The notes beneath the pieces were generated by a model that was not told the origin of the DNA, ran no database searches, and worked only from the letters and a program-made list of their open reading frames with translations. Of a DNA stretch of 64,000 nucleotides, positions 27,988 through 36,994 are shown piece by piece; position 1 is the first letter of the stretch, and the number at the start of each line of letters is the position of its first letter. The stretch spans positions 363,121-427,120 of the forward strand of contig NZ_LGCL01000015.1 in the NCBI RefSeq assembly GCF_001306115.1. The letters run 5' to 3'. This stretch comes from Ornatilinea apprima (GTDB taxonomy: Bacteria > Chloroflexota > Anaerolineae > Anaerolineales > Anaerolineaceae). A program made the position numbers and the translations under genes.

Positions 27988-28488
27988 CCGTCTTTTGCGA
28001 ACTGCGCCAACGCGGGCCTGGCTCATGGTGAGCCAGGCCCGTTTCTATTGCTTAAACCTTCACCAACCCGGGCTGCCGTAAGCTCACGGGGTGGTGAATA
28101 AGGAGAGAGGAAGAAAGAAGGATGTTGCTTGTTTGCTTGCTGCCAACTGCCAGTCGATGAGACCGCCTACCAATAAAGAAGAAAGAGGAGGAAGGAGAAG
28201 AAAGCCTTGCACCGCGCAGCCCCTGTGCTTACAAGCGCCAGGCGGGTGGCTGGTTTCTTACCAGGAAATCGGGTTTATAATGACTTTTCAGGTACTGGAG
28301 TTCAGTTTTTTGTGGAACTTTCTGAACCCTTCTTACGACTATAGGATACAGCGGATGCAAGCGCCTGCCATCGGTCAGGCAGCCAGTTCGCGCGGAACCA
28401 GCTGGGCAGACTCAAACCTGGCCAGCCGACCAGTCCGCAACTCTGCTAAACTCAGTAGAATGGACATTAACTGATAAGGACGCACGGC
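27988..28488. other. 500-base non-coding stretch with terminator and candidate promoter
   Basis: After the hpt terminator the stretch is purine-rich (GAGGAAGG-type runs at 28100-28205). A perfect TATAAT at 28276-28281 may start a long leader for the Yip1/ABC operon; the -35 candidate is weak. A 127-codon open frame at 28091 lacks coding composition. No RNA gene was recognised. Confidence 0.4.
28013..28046 (+). terminator. hpt terminator
   Basis: A perfect 13-bp stem pairs CGGGCCTGGCTCA (28013-28025) with TGAGCCAGGCCCG (28029-28041) around a TGG loop, followed by TTTCT. Confidence 0.85.
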
Positions 28489-29325
28489 ATGGAATCATCT
28501 GAAGTGAATAAGGAAAACACAATGAATGCCGAAACAACCAACGCTGCACCTACATCCAAAATGACATCACTGCTGGCCACCACCCGGCAGTACGTTCTGA
28601 AACCGCATGAATTTTTCAGCCAGCAAGTGGACAAACCCATGAAGCGCTGGTGGATTCTGGCCCTCGTAATTCTGGCCCTGAGCCTGCTGACCATTCTGGT
28701 ATCCAACAGTGCCGAAGCGCGCATCGCCATGCAGGAAGCCGCCGCGGCCATGCCCGACCCCTCCATGATGGGCGGTAAAGGTGTGGTGGTATCCAACGGC
28801 TACGGCGGCGAAGTCTACCCCGGCCCGCAAGCCGCCGGGGCCAACGGCGCGCTGAGTGCCCTGAAAACCGCCGGAAAGCTGCTCATCATCCCCATCGGCT
28901 GGCTGGCGTGGAGTGTAAGCCTGTATGTGGGCACGCTGCTTTCGGGCGGGCGGGGCGGTTTCAAAAATGTCTTGCGCATGGTCATGCTGGCCTGGCTGCC
29001 GCTGGCGCTGCGCTCGGTTATCCAGACCATCTACATTCTGATCAGCGGGCAGCCCATCAGCAACCCCGGCCTCTCCGGGCTGGTGGCGAACCCCACTTCC
29101 ATCGGCCTCACCGCTCTGCAAGCCCTGCTGCGCTACATGGATGTCTATTTCATCTGGACGCTGCAGCTGCTGGCGCTGGGCATCAGCGTCTACGGGCGGC
29201 TGCCGCGTAAAAAGGCGTTCATCCTCACAGGCGCTTGCGCCCTGGTCTTGCTGCTGGTCCTGCTTTTACCGGCTTTCATTGGCCAGGTGGCCGGCGGTAT
29301 TCAGAACGGCATGCTCGGCATGTGA
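28489..29325 (+). CDS. Yip1-family multi-pass membrane protein
   Basis: A 278-aa protein with a cytosolic N-terminus and about five hydrophobic segments: near residues 55-72, 126-152, 160-182, 200-232 and 238-265. The layout and the WLALSVSL/LLSGGRGGFKNVLRMVMLAWLPL segment match Yip1 domain proteins. Two starts are possible: ATG 28489 or ATG 28522, each preceded by an AAGGA. It opens a four-gene operon with an ABC ATPase 13 bases downstream. It may be an accessory part of the transporter; this is inferred from position only. Confidence 0.82.
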   Translation: MESSEVNKENTMNAETTNAAPTSKMTSLLATTRQYVLKPHEFFSQQVDKPMKRWWILALVILALSLLTILVSNSAEARIAMQEAAAAMPDPSMMGGKGVVVSNGYGGEVYPGPQAAGANGALSALKTAGKLLIIPIGWLAWSVSLYVGTLLSGGRGGFKNVLRMVMLAWLPLALRSVIQTIYILISGQPISNPGLSGLVANPTSIGLTALQALLRYMDVYFIWTLQLLALGISVYGRLPRKKAFILTGACALVLLLVLLLPAFIGQVAGGIQNGMLGM

Positions 29326-29338
29326 GCGAGAAAATATC

Positions 29339-30043
<705 letters not shown>

Positions 30044-32017
30044 ATGAAACACTCCATTTTCACCAACACCATCAGGGTATGTTCAATCCTGTTCCTTCTG
30101 CTGGGGATGATCAACACCAGCGCGCTGGCCGCGCAAGACGCGCCGCCTACCCCCGGACCCACTCCAGAACCCACTGCCGAACCCACCCTCGCGCCACAGC
30201 CCGACCCGGCGCTGGACGCGGTAGAACCCACCAGCCTGCCCGCCGCCACCGGCGGAGAGATCACCGTGCGCGGCGCAGACTTTGAAAGCGGTTTCAAAGT
30301 GCGCCTCGAAGGGCTGGGACTGCTGGATACCACCTTTGTCAACAGCAGCTACCTGAAAGCTGCCATTCCACCGGGCAGCAATCCGGGAACCTACCCGGTG
30401 ATCATTGTGCCCAACACCGGCGCTGCATTCGGCGGCAATGTATCAGTTACCCTCACCGGCTCGCAGAGCGCCAGCGAACCCTCGCTGATGATCACCCAGT
30501 ACGAACCTGACCCCGACCAGCCACGCCCCGGCGACACTTTCCGCATCATTTTCTACGTTTTCAACGCCGGTTCGGCCGCCGCGCGCGACACCTTCATCTC
30601 CTTTGGCAGCGGCGCCTTCATTCCGGTGGGGCAAACCACCCACCCCCTGGGCGAAATTGCCCCCGGCGCCACCACCAGCATTGAGATCAAATTCCGCGTG
30701 CCCTCGGCCGCCGCGGGCGGCGTGCAGAGCCTGCCGGTGAGTCTGAACGCCAAAGACGCCAGCGGCAAGCTGTACGCTTGGGATCACTCCGTCTCGGTGG
30801 AAGTCTTCCAGCCCACCCCCACCCCGCCGGTCGATTCGACCACCACCGGCGCGCGCCTGGTGATCGTCTCCAGCCGCAGCGCGCCCGAAGTGGTGCAGCC
30901 GGGCATGAAGTTCGAGCTGTTCCTCTCCATCCGCAACATGGGCACGCGCCCCGCTTATAATATTCTGCTCCACCCCGACAGCGCCTCAGGCGTCATGCTC
31001 TCTGGCGGGCGCAACAACCTGGTGATTAATAACATCCCCGCCGGCCAGCAGGTGGAAATATCAGTGCCGATGGTCGCCAACTCCACCGTCAAAGCCGGCA
31101 CCATGGCGGTGCAGTTCACCCTGGAGCACGGCAACCCACCCGAGACCAACACCCAGGCGGTGGGTATCAACTTTGAATCCAATCTCTCCACCCAGCCCAG
31201 GCTGATCCTGGCCGGCTACGAGAGCGACCCGGAAGTCATCCGCCCCGGCGTGCCGGTTACACTGACCCTGCTGCTCACCAACGTGGGCGGCGGTGACGCT
31301 GATGGCGTCACCCTGACCCTGGGCGGCAAAGACGGCGCGGGGTTAAAACCCTTCTCACCGGTCAACTCGAGCAATGTCAAGTTCACACCCTTCATCCCCG
31401 CTGGCGAAACCAGCGAGATCAGCTTCACCCTGCTGCCCGACGGCAGCGCGGAAGCCAGAATCTACAACCTGAGCGTCGACCTGAGTTACTCCGACCCGTT
31501 CGGCACAGCCCTCACCGACACGCAGGTGATCAGCCTGATGGTGCAAAAACCACCCCTGCTGGAGATCGGCTTTTACGAACCGCTTTACCCCATGCCAATG
31601 GGCATGCCCATTCGCCTGCCGATTCAAATCATCAATCTGGCCTCTGACCGCGCCAACCTGCTCAACATGGAAGTAACCAGCGATGCCATGACCATTGAAA
31701 ACGGCACCACCTTTGTGGGGCGGCTGGAAAGCGGTGGCTATTTCTCGATGGACGCGATGGGCTACGCCGACCAGCCCGGCATGTTGGAGGTTACCGTAAC
31801 CGTTAAGTACCTGGACGGTTTCAACCAGACCCAGGCGGTTACCCAAACCCTGCAGGTGGAAGTGATGGAAGCCGAGCCCATGCCCATGGAAGGCGAGATC
31901 GGCCCGGATGGCATGCCCATCACCCCCGAAGGTGAAATGCCAACCGAAGGCCCGCAGGGCGGCCTGCTGAATACCCTGCTGCGCATTGTGAAAGGCCTGC
32001 TCGGGCTGGGAAGTTAA
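30044..32017 (+). CDS. exported CARDB/IPT-domain protein of the ABC operon
   Basis: A 657-aa surface protein. Signal-type N-terminus (VCSILFLLLGMINTSALAA), then a Thr-Pro tether. An IPT/TIG-like domain lies at about 65-140 (TGGEITVRGADFESGFKVRL). At least three CARDB/COG1361-like beta modules follow (about 148-255, 265-375, 388-490 and a further one to 590). Each begins with a phrase like MITQYEPDPDQPRPGDTF or ILAGYESDPEVIRPGVPV. The tail is Pro/Glu/Met-rich, ending in LLGLGS. Its ATG directly abuts the ATPase stop. It holds the place that a periplasmic adaptor (MacA) takes in diderm operons. Confidence 0.85.
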   Translation: MKHSIFTNTIRVCSILFLLLGMINTSALAAQDAPPTPGPTPEPTAEPTLAPQPDPALDAVEPTSLPAATGGEITVRGADFESGFKVRLEGLGLLDTTFVNSSYLKAAIPPGSNPGTYPVIIVPNTGAAFGGNVSVTLTGSQSASEPSLMITQYEPDPDQPRPGDTFRIIFYVFNAGSAAARDTFISFGSGAFIPVGQTTHPLGEIAPGATTSIEIKFRVPSAAAGGVQSLPVSLNAKDASGKLYAWDHSVSVEVFQPTPTPPVDSTTTGARLVIVSSRSAPEVVQPGMKFELFLSIRNMGTRPAYNILLHPDSASGVMLSGGRNNLVINNIPAGQQVEISVPMVANSTVKAGTMAVQFTLEHGNPPETNTQAVGINFESNLSTQPRLILAGYESDPEVIRPGVPVTLTLLLTNVGGGDADGVTLTLGGKDGAGLKPFSPVNSSNVKFTPFIPAGETSEISFTLLPDGSAEARIYNLSVDLSYSDPFGTALTDTQVISLMVQKPPLLEIGFYEPLYPMPMGMPIRLPIQIINLASDRANLLNMEVTSDAMTIENGTTFVGRLESGGYFSMDAMGYADQPGMLEVTVTVKYLDGFNQTQAVTQTLQVEVMEAEPMPMEGEIGPDGMPITPEGEMPTEGPQGGLLNTLLRIVKGLLGLGS

Positions 32018-32032
32018 CCAGCGGTTACGCTT

Positions 32033-33364
32033 ATGAACGCAAGAGATCTGTTTTACCTGGTGATCAACAATCTGAAACGCATGAAGGCCCGCGTGGTGAT
32101 GACCGCCATGGGCGTGCTGATCGGATCGGTGGCAGTGATCCTGCTGGTATCGCTGGGGTTGGGCTTGCAGCGCAGTTTCACCCAATCCCTGGGCGAAATT
32201 GGCGACCTGACTCTGCTGGAAGTGCGCCAATCCTACGATATGGGTCCGGTAGCCTCTACCAACCCGCAGACCGACAACCAGTTGGACAACGATACGGTGG
32301 ATTCCTTCCGGCAGTTGCCCGGCGTTAAAGCGGTTACCCGCAAGGCTTACCTGCAGGGCGGGTCCATGATGCGCTACCAGAAATATGAAGGCTACGGCAG
32401 CTTTATGGGCGTTGAGCCCAGCCAGTTGGAGCTGTTGGGATTCCAGATGGCCAGCGGCGAAGCGCGCATTGCCCCCGGGCAGGTCATCGTCGGCGCAGAA
32501 ATCGCCCGCAATTTTTACAATCCGCGCACCTATGAACAGGTAGACCCCACCACCATTGACCTGCAAGATAAAAACCTGGAACTGGTGCTGCAGCGCTACC
32601 CCGAGCCTGATCCCAACAGCTACGACCCCACCCAGCCCCCTGAGGTGGAAGAGCAAACCGTGCGCCTGCGCGTGGTGGGCGTGATCAAGAAATCGGGCGG
32701 GCAGGTAGATTATGCCATCTTCATGCCCATCAAAGAAGTGGAAAAATATAACCTGTGGGCCACTTTCGGCGTACCCAGCAAAGACCCCTGGTCGAACAGC
32801 GTGTGGGTCAAAACCACCAACCCCAGCACCGCCCTGGATGTGGAGAAAGCCATTACCGAAATGGGCTACATGGTCGAGTCGCCGCGCCAGTTCATCGAAA
32901 GCATGAACCGCTTCTTCCTCATTGTGCAGGCCGTGCTGGGCGGCATTGGCGCGGTCGCGCTGTTGGTGGCGGCGGTGGGCATTGCCAACACCATGATCAT
33001 GGCCATTTACGAGCGCACCCAGGAAATCGGGCTGATGAAGTCGCTGGGGGCGCGCAACGCAGACGTGATGCTGGTTTTCCTGGCAGAAGCGGGCGGCATT
33101 GGTCTGCTGGGTGGTATTGGCGGGGTGCTGGTCTCGCTGGCGCTCGCCGCGCTGGGTAATTCCATTGGCGGGCCGCTGCTGGCCGGCAGCGGATTGTTCC
33201 CCGCACCCACCGACGGCTCCATGAACCTGACCCTGCTGTATATGCCGGTTTGGCTGGTGATCTTCGCACTGGTGTTCTCCATCCTGATCGGCATGGCCTC
33301 CGGCGTCTACCCGGCCATTCGCGCCGCCAGCCTGGACCCATTAAACGCTCTGCGCCACGAATAA
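32033..33364 (+). CDS. ABC transporter permease, MacB/FtsX type
   Basis: A 443-aa permease of the type VII (MacB/LolCE/FtsX) class: one N-terminal helix (about 25-45), a large extracellular domain (about 50-290), then three C-terminal helices (about 295-330, 345-380, 395-430). The ALLVAAVGIANTMIMAIYERTQEIGLMKSLGA segment is the family hallmark, as is GVYPAIRAASLDPLNALRHE at the end. It should pair with the ATPase at 29339 to move substrates or force across the membrane. Its stop is followed by interleaved convergent terminators. Confidence 0.93.
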   Translation: MNARDLFYLVINNLKRMKARVVMTAMGVLIGSVAVILLVSLGLGLQRSFTQSLGEIGDLTLLEVRQSYDMGPVASTNPQTDNQLDNDTVDSFRQLPGVKAVTRKAYLQGGSMMRYQKYEGYGSFMGVEPSQLELLGFQMASGEARIAPGQVIVGAEIARNFYNPRTYEQVDPTTIDLQDKNLELVLQRYPEPDPNSYDPTQPPEVEEQTVRLRVVGVIKKSGGQVDYAIFMPIKEVEKYNLWATFGVPSKDPWSNSVWVKTTNPSTALDVEKAITEMGYMVESPRQFIESMNRFFLIVQAVLGGIGAVALLVAAVGIANTMIMAIYERTQEIGLMKSLGARNADVMLVFLAEAGGIGLLGGIGGVLVSLALAALGNSIGGPLLAGSGLFPAPTDGSMNLTLLYMPVWLVIFALVFSILIGMASGVYPAIRAASLDPLNALRHE

Positions 33365-33391
33365 AAAAGCCGGGAGAAAACCATTCTCCCG
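33363..33391 (-). terminator. terminator for the minus-strand membrane gene
   Basis: CGGGAGAA (33371-33378) pairs with TTCTCCCG (33384-33391). On the minus strand the stem is followed by GCTTTTTTAT, a good T-run. It lies beyond the minus gene stop at 33435. Confidence 0.75.
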
Positions 33392-33411
33392 ACTCCATTT
33401 GATCCGCCAAT

Positions 33412-33436
33412 CCGCCCCAAAAGGGCGGTTTTTTTT
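33412..33436 (+). terminator. terminator for the ABC operon
   Basis: CCGCCC (33412-33417) pairs with GGGCGG (33423-33428), followed by eight T. It slightly overlaps the end of the convergent gene at 33435. Confidence 0.85.
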
Positions 33437-34043
33437 AGATCTGCTGGCTGTGGTTTTGCCATGCCAGGCCCCCCATGCCCACCGCGAACCAGAAGAAAAA
33501 GATAAACACCGGGTTGCGCAGCAGCGCCACACTGCCCGAAAAGAGGACCACCAGGCTGGAGACGAACATCGCCGCGCCAACAAAGCCGGTGGATACCATT
33601 GTCATAAATTCCTCAAACGGCAGGGCTAAAAAGCCCAGCGCCAGGGCAAAAATGATCATCAGCCAAACTTGCAAGGTGTCGTTGAGGTTGATGGTCAGCG
33701 AAAGCTGCTTCCAGCGTTCCGGGCTGCCCCCCAATTGAAGCACATACGAGATGACCAGCCCCACCAACCCGCCCAGCATACTGCTGGTCAGAACCAGAAT
33801 CACCATATACAAGGGCCGGGCAATCAGCGCACCGATCACACCGCCAATCGCAAAACCGATCAACGGGAACCACGCGCCCACCCCCGCCGGCGGAATGAAA
33901 AAGAAAGAAAAGAGATAATAGCCCAACGCGCCGCCCAGCAGCAGGCCGCCCAGCGCCGGTTGTTCGTGAATCAAATTGATCCCCGCCACACAGATCGCCA
34001 CCCCGGCCAGAAGAATGAGCAAACTGGAAATCCAACCAATCAT
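33435..34043 (-). CDS. multi-pass membrane protein, DUF4203/TM7SF3-like
   Basis: A 202-aa protein with seven or so hydrophobic segments and very short loops. The Gly-rich helices (AGVGAWFPLIGFAIGGVIGA, then SSMLGGLVGLVISY) resemble the DUF4203 (TMEM198/TM7SF3) family; the resemblance is by pattern and moderate. The start is set at ATG 34043, because GGAGGGG lies 7 bases upstream; an ATG 18 bases earlier has nothing. No neighbours on the same strand. Function unknown. Confidence 0.72.
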   Translation of the reverse strand: MIGWISSLLILLAGVAICVAGINLIHEQPALGGLLLGGALGYYLFSFFFIPPAGVGAWFPLIGFAIGGVIGALIARPLYMVILVLTSSMLGGLVGLVISYVLQLGGSPERWKQLSLTINLNDTLQVWLMIIFALALGFLALPFEEFMTMVSTGFVGAAMFVSSLVVLFSGSVALLRNPVFIFFFWFAVGMGGLAWQNHSQQI

Positions 34044-34190
34044 AACAAGTCCCCTCCTCATTTTATTTTAATCATTAATAGTATAGGTCATCCCAACCCA
34101 TAGAGCAACCGTCTGATACAGATTCGATGGGCATCCAAAGAATAGCCGCGTTCCCTTTCCCTGGCCTGCCCCTCATCCACAAATCCATAG

Positions 34191-34219
34191 TTGACTCGCG
34201 CCGCGCGCTTGCTTACCAT
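34191..34219 (+). promoter_or_regulatory. putative sigma70 promoter of the Ntn hydrolase gene
   Basis: TTGACT (34191-34196), a 17-base spacer and TACCAT (34214-34219). The GTG start lies 34 bases downstream. Confidence 0.6.
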
Positions 34220-34252
34220 AATGTTAATCAGCAAAGAAAGGGAAAACGGCGC

Positions 34253-35272
34253 GTGAAGTGGATTCGGGTGCTTTCATGGGTATTGAGCTGGATGGTGATG
34301 GCAGGCGTAATCGCGGCGTGCGTTTGGGCTTTTCAGCCGCTGGCCACCCTGCTCAGCCTGCGTAAACTCAACGATTACCCGCTCTACCGGCTGGACTACT
34401 ACGGAGACATGCAGAGCAATCTGGCTAAAGCCGAAGCGCTGGAGCATTTTTTTGCAAGCTGGGAACAGGCGATAGCCAGCCAACCGCAAGCGGGCTTCGC
34501 CTGCTCGCTGTTCTTCAGCGCGGCCGACCCCGCCGATATGCAGTATGGGCGCAACTTCGACTGGCAGTATTCTCCGGCGCTGGTGGTGGTCGTTCATCAG
34601 CCGGGCGGCAGCACCTCCATCTCGATTGCCAACCCACAGTGGATGGGCTTTTCGGTGCAGCGCGCCGCCCACCTGGACCAGCTTCCCCTGGTTGAGCGCC
34701 TGCCGCTGCTGGCCAGCCCCGCCCTGTTGACCGATGGCATGAACAACCGCGGTCTGGTGGTGGGCATGGCCGCCGTGCCCGAGCGCGGCGAGCTGTTTGA
34801 CGCGCAAAAACCCACTCTCGACTCGTTAATGGCCATGCGCGCCCTGCTGGACACAACCGCCAGCGTACCCGAAGCCGTTGAGCTGCTGGCCGCTCACAAT
34901 ATTGACATGGGCAGCGGACCCTCCATCCATTATCTCATCGCCGATTCAAGCGGCCAATCTGCCCTGGTCGAAATCACCGCGGACGGGTTTTTCCAGAGCG
35001 CGCCCAACGGCCCCTATCAGACAGCCACCAACCACTACTTCACCGACCCGCCCGAACAGCAGCCAGCCTGTCCGCGTCTGGAAACGATGAACCAGGCCCT
35101 GCAGGCCGCTGGCGGCCGCCTGGCGCCCGGAGAAGCCATGCGCCTGCTGCAGCAGGTATCGCAGGCCAATACGCAGTGGTCAGTGGTGTACCACAACACC
35201 AGCGGGCTAATGGAAGTGGTGATGGACCTGCGCTACGACCAGCCCCTCACCCTGCGCCTCAACATGCGCTGA
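34253..35272 (+). CDS. Ntn-hydrolase, linear amide C-N hydrolase/C45-like, membrane-anchored
   Basis: A 339-aa protein with an N-terminal hydrophobic anchor (about residues 6-35), then the hydrolase domain. The nucleophile is probably C84 in GFACS; it would be processed or used in place rather than at a new N-terminus. The GRNFDW motif (R100, D103) and LTDGMNNRGLVVGMA and TNHYFTDP segments match choloylglycine hydrolase/acyl-transferase C45 members, which cut non-peptide amide bonds such as N-acyl amino acids. The start is GTG 34253, with GAAAGGG upstream and a promoter-like pair before it. The catalytic domain would face outside. Confidence 0.83.
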   Translation: MKWIRVLSWVLSWMVMAGVIAACVWAFQPLATLLSLRKLNDYPLYRLDYYGDMQSNLAKAEALEHFFASWEQAIASQPQAGFACSLFFSAADPADMQYGRNFDWQYSPALVVVVHQPGGSTSISIANPQWMGFSVQRAAHLDQLPLVERLPLLASPALLTDGMNNRGLVVGMAAVPERGELFDAQKPTLDSLMAMRALLDTTASVPEAVELLAAHNIDMGSGPSIHYLIADSSGQSALVEITADGFFQSAPNGPYQTATNHYFTDPPEQQPACPRLETMNQALQAAGGRLAPGEAMRLLQQVSQANTQWSVVYHNTSGLMEVVMDLRYDQPLTLRLNMR

Positions 35273-35381
35273 GCGCGGCGCACCCTACCCACCTGGCCAG
35301 CCTGTTTCTCCCCACTTACCCGGTGACGGGTGATGAGTTGCCTTTTACAATAGGGGCAAATAGTAACCGGGAAACCATGCA

Positions 35382-36548
35382 ATGACCGCAAAAACAAAAA
35401 AACAACCGTACATCCTCATCATCCTCTGGCTGCTGTTGGGCGCCTGCCTGTTTGGGCTGGCCGGCAGCAGTTATAGCAACCTGTGCCTGCCGCAAGCCTC
35501 GCGCGGGCAAGAACGGCTCAGCGCAGAGCAGCAAGCCCTCATGGCAGAGGCGCAGCACCTGCGCGCCAGCCTGGGCGGAACGGTCTGGCCGGGGTGGGAT
35601 GCCGCGCCAATTCCCCTGATCGCCTTCAACGAGAGCCGCGTTTTCCTCACCGGCGCCACCGAACCACCCGCTGACGGCTGGGTGAGCGTGCCGCGCGAGC
35701 AGCAGCGGGGCGGTGCCTGGTCGCGGGTAGATGAAGAGATTGAAGCGTTGGGCCAGCCATATTACCGCCAAACCCTGCCCGACCCGCAAATCACCCCGCA
35801 GAATTTCACCGTCAAAGTGGGGGAGGCCTGGGCGGCCTCGTTGATGACCAAAGAGGCCAGCGATATCAGCCTGGTGGATGAATTTCGCCAGCAAATGCCG
35901 CCCGTGCTGCGCGCCGTGATTCCCTTTGGGCTGGCCATTCGCCTGTTCAACAGCGACTGGTACATCAGCGCTCTGCTGCACGAGAGCTTCCATGCCTATC
36001 AGGGGCAGAACGCCCCACAACGCCTGTACGCCGCTGAGTTCGCCCTCAATAACCACGAAAACGACTACCCGTTTGAAGACGAGGCCGCCTGGCAGGCGGA
36101 ACTGCAAGCCCTGCAAGACGCCCTGCGCGCCAAAACAGACGAAGAAGCCGCGCGCCACGCCCAAACGTTCTTAACCCTGCGCGCCCAGCGCCGCGCCGCT
36201 CTGCAGCTCACCGCCGAACAAATTGACCTGGAACGTCAGCGTGAATGGTTGGAAGGCAGCGCCAAATACACCGAGCTGGCCATCTGGCAGGCCGCCGCGC
36301 GGGACGAGCAGTACGCGCCCATCGCCGCGACCAGCCTGCTGCGCGATTTTCAGCAGTACCGGGGGTTCAATGGGCGCTGGCAGAACGAAGTGGGCCAGAT
36401 CACTCGCTCAGCGGGCAGCGAGACCTTGTTCTACTACAGCGGCATGGCCCAGGCCTTTTTGCTCGACCGGCTGGCCCCCAACTGGAAGGAAAGCTACTTC
36501 CTCCCCGATATCTGGCTGGAAGAGCTGCTGGCCGGCGCGCTGCAATGA
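35382..36548 (+). CDS. membrane-anchored protein with HExxH zinc-peptidase motif
   Basis: A 388-aa protein whose family I do not recognise. Residues 10-28 are a hydrophobic anchor, and the rest is external. The segment SALLHESFHAYQGQ gives H200-E201-x-x-H204, and EWLEGSAKYTEL (E291, E298) about 90 residues later could supply the third ligand, the arrangement of gluzincin metallopeptidases. Between them are charged helices. Homology is not strong enough to name a family. It follows the Ntn hydrolase by 109 bases on the same strand and ends before a terminator. Confidence 0.7.
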   Translation: MTAKTKKQPYILIILWLLLGACLFGLAGSSYSNLCLPQASRGQERLSAEQQALMAEAQHLRASLGGTVWPGWDAAPIPLIAFNESRVFLTGATEPPADGWVSVPREQQRGGAWSRVDEEIEALGQPYYRQTLPDPQITPQNFTVKVGEAWAASLMTKEASDISLVDEFRQQMPPVLRAVIPFGLAIRLFNSDWYISALLHESFHAYQGQNAPQRLYAAEFALNNHENDYPFEDEAAWQAELQALQDALRAKTDEEAARHAQTFLTLRAQRRAALQLTAEQIDLERQREWLEGSAKYTELAIWQAAARDEQYAPIAATSLLRDFQQYRGFNGRWQNEVGQITRSAGSETLFYYSGMAQAFLLDRLAPNWKESYFLPDIWLEELLAGALQ

Positions 36549-36994
36549 ACCACGCCCTGTACCTTTGTCCAGGTTAAAACCCTACCCGAGACGTGGTTTG
36601 ATTCCATCCACCTGTCCGATGGCGGCAGGTGGTTTTTTTTCTATACTTGGGGTGATTTCAGGTCAGTCATTTTCGACCGCCATCGAGCGCCAGCCGGGAG
36701 AATCCCGCGAGGCAGTGACCGACCCAAACAAAACCGCAAGGTTTTGATCTTCTTTCCCTCCTTCTTTCCCTTGGGGCGGTGCTGATACCGCCCCGATTTG
36801 GGAAAATCCCACCAACAAAAGAACAGGCTCAACAACAGGTCTGATCTGTATGGATCATCGGAATTTCAAGCAAACACCATCCCAGGCTTTAACCGCAGCG
36901 AAATGGAACAATCCGCTGGTCCCATTCTTTTTTGTCTTTAACGGTCTTGATGAACCGAGAAAGAAACTTGTATTCCTTGAAATGGAGGAGAAAA
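36549..36994. other. intergenic region upstream of the oligopeptide-binding gene
   Basis: 446 bases. The terminator at 36608 ends the previous transcript. A second hairpin pairs GGGGCGGT (36773-36780) with ACCGCCCC (36787-36794) without a T-run. The rest is a leader or promoter region for the downstream gene; no confident promoter, RNA gene or coding frame was seen. Confidence 0.45.
36608..36640 (+). terminator. terminator of the HExxH gene
   Basis: CCACCTG (36608-36614) pairs with CAGGTGG (36626-36632), followed by eight T. Confidence 0.8.

Noticed and set aside
28091..28474. 127-codon frame before the Yip1 gene
   Set aside because: Composition differs from neighbours, no domain, and it includes promoter-like sequence.
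31355..32656. 433-codon antisense frame across the CARDB and permease genes
   Set aside because: Crosses two real genes, His/Gln-rich, no start signal.
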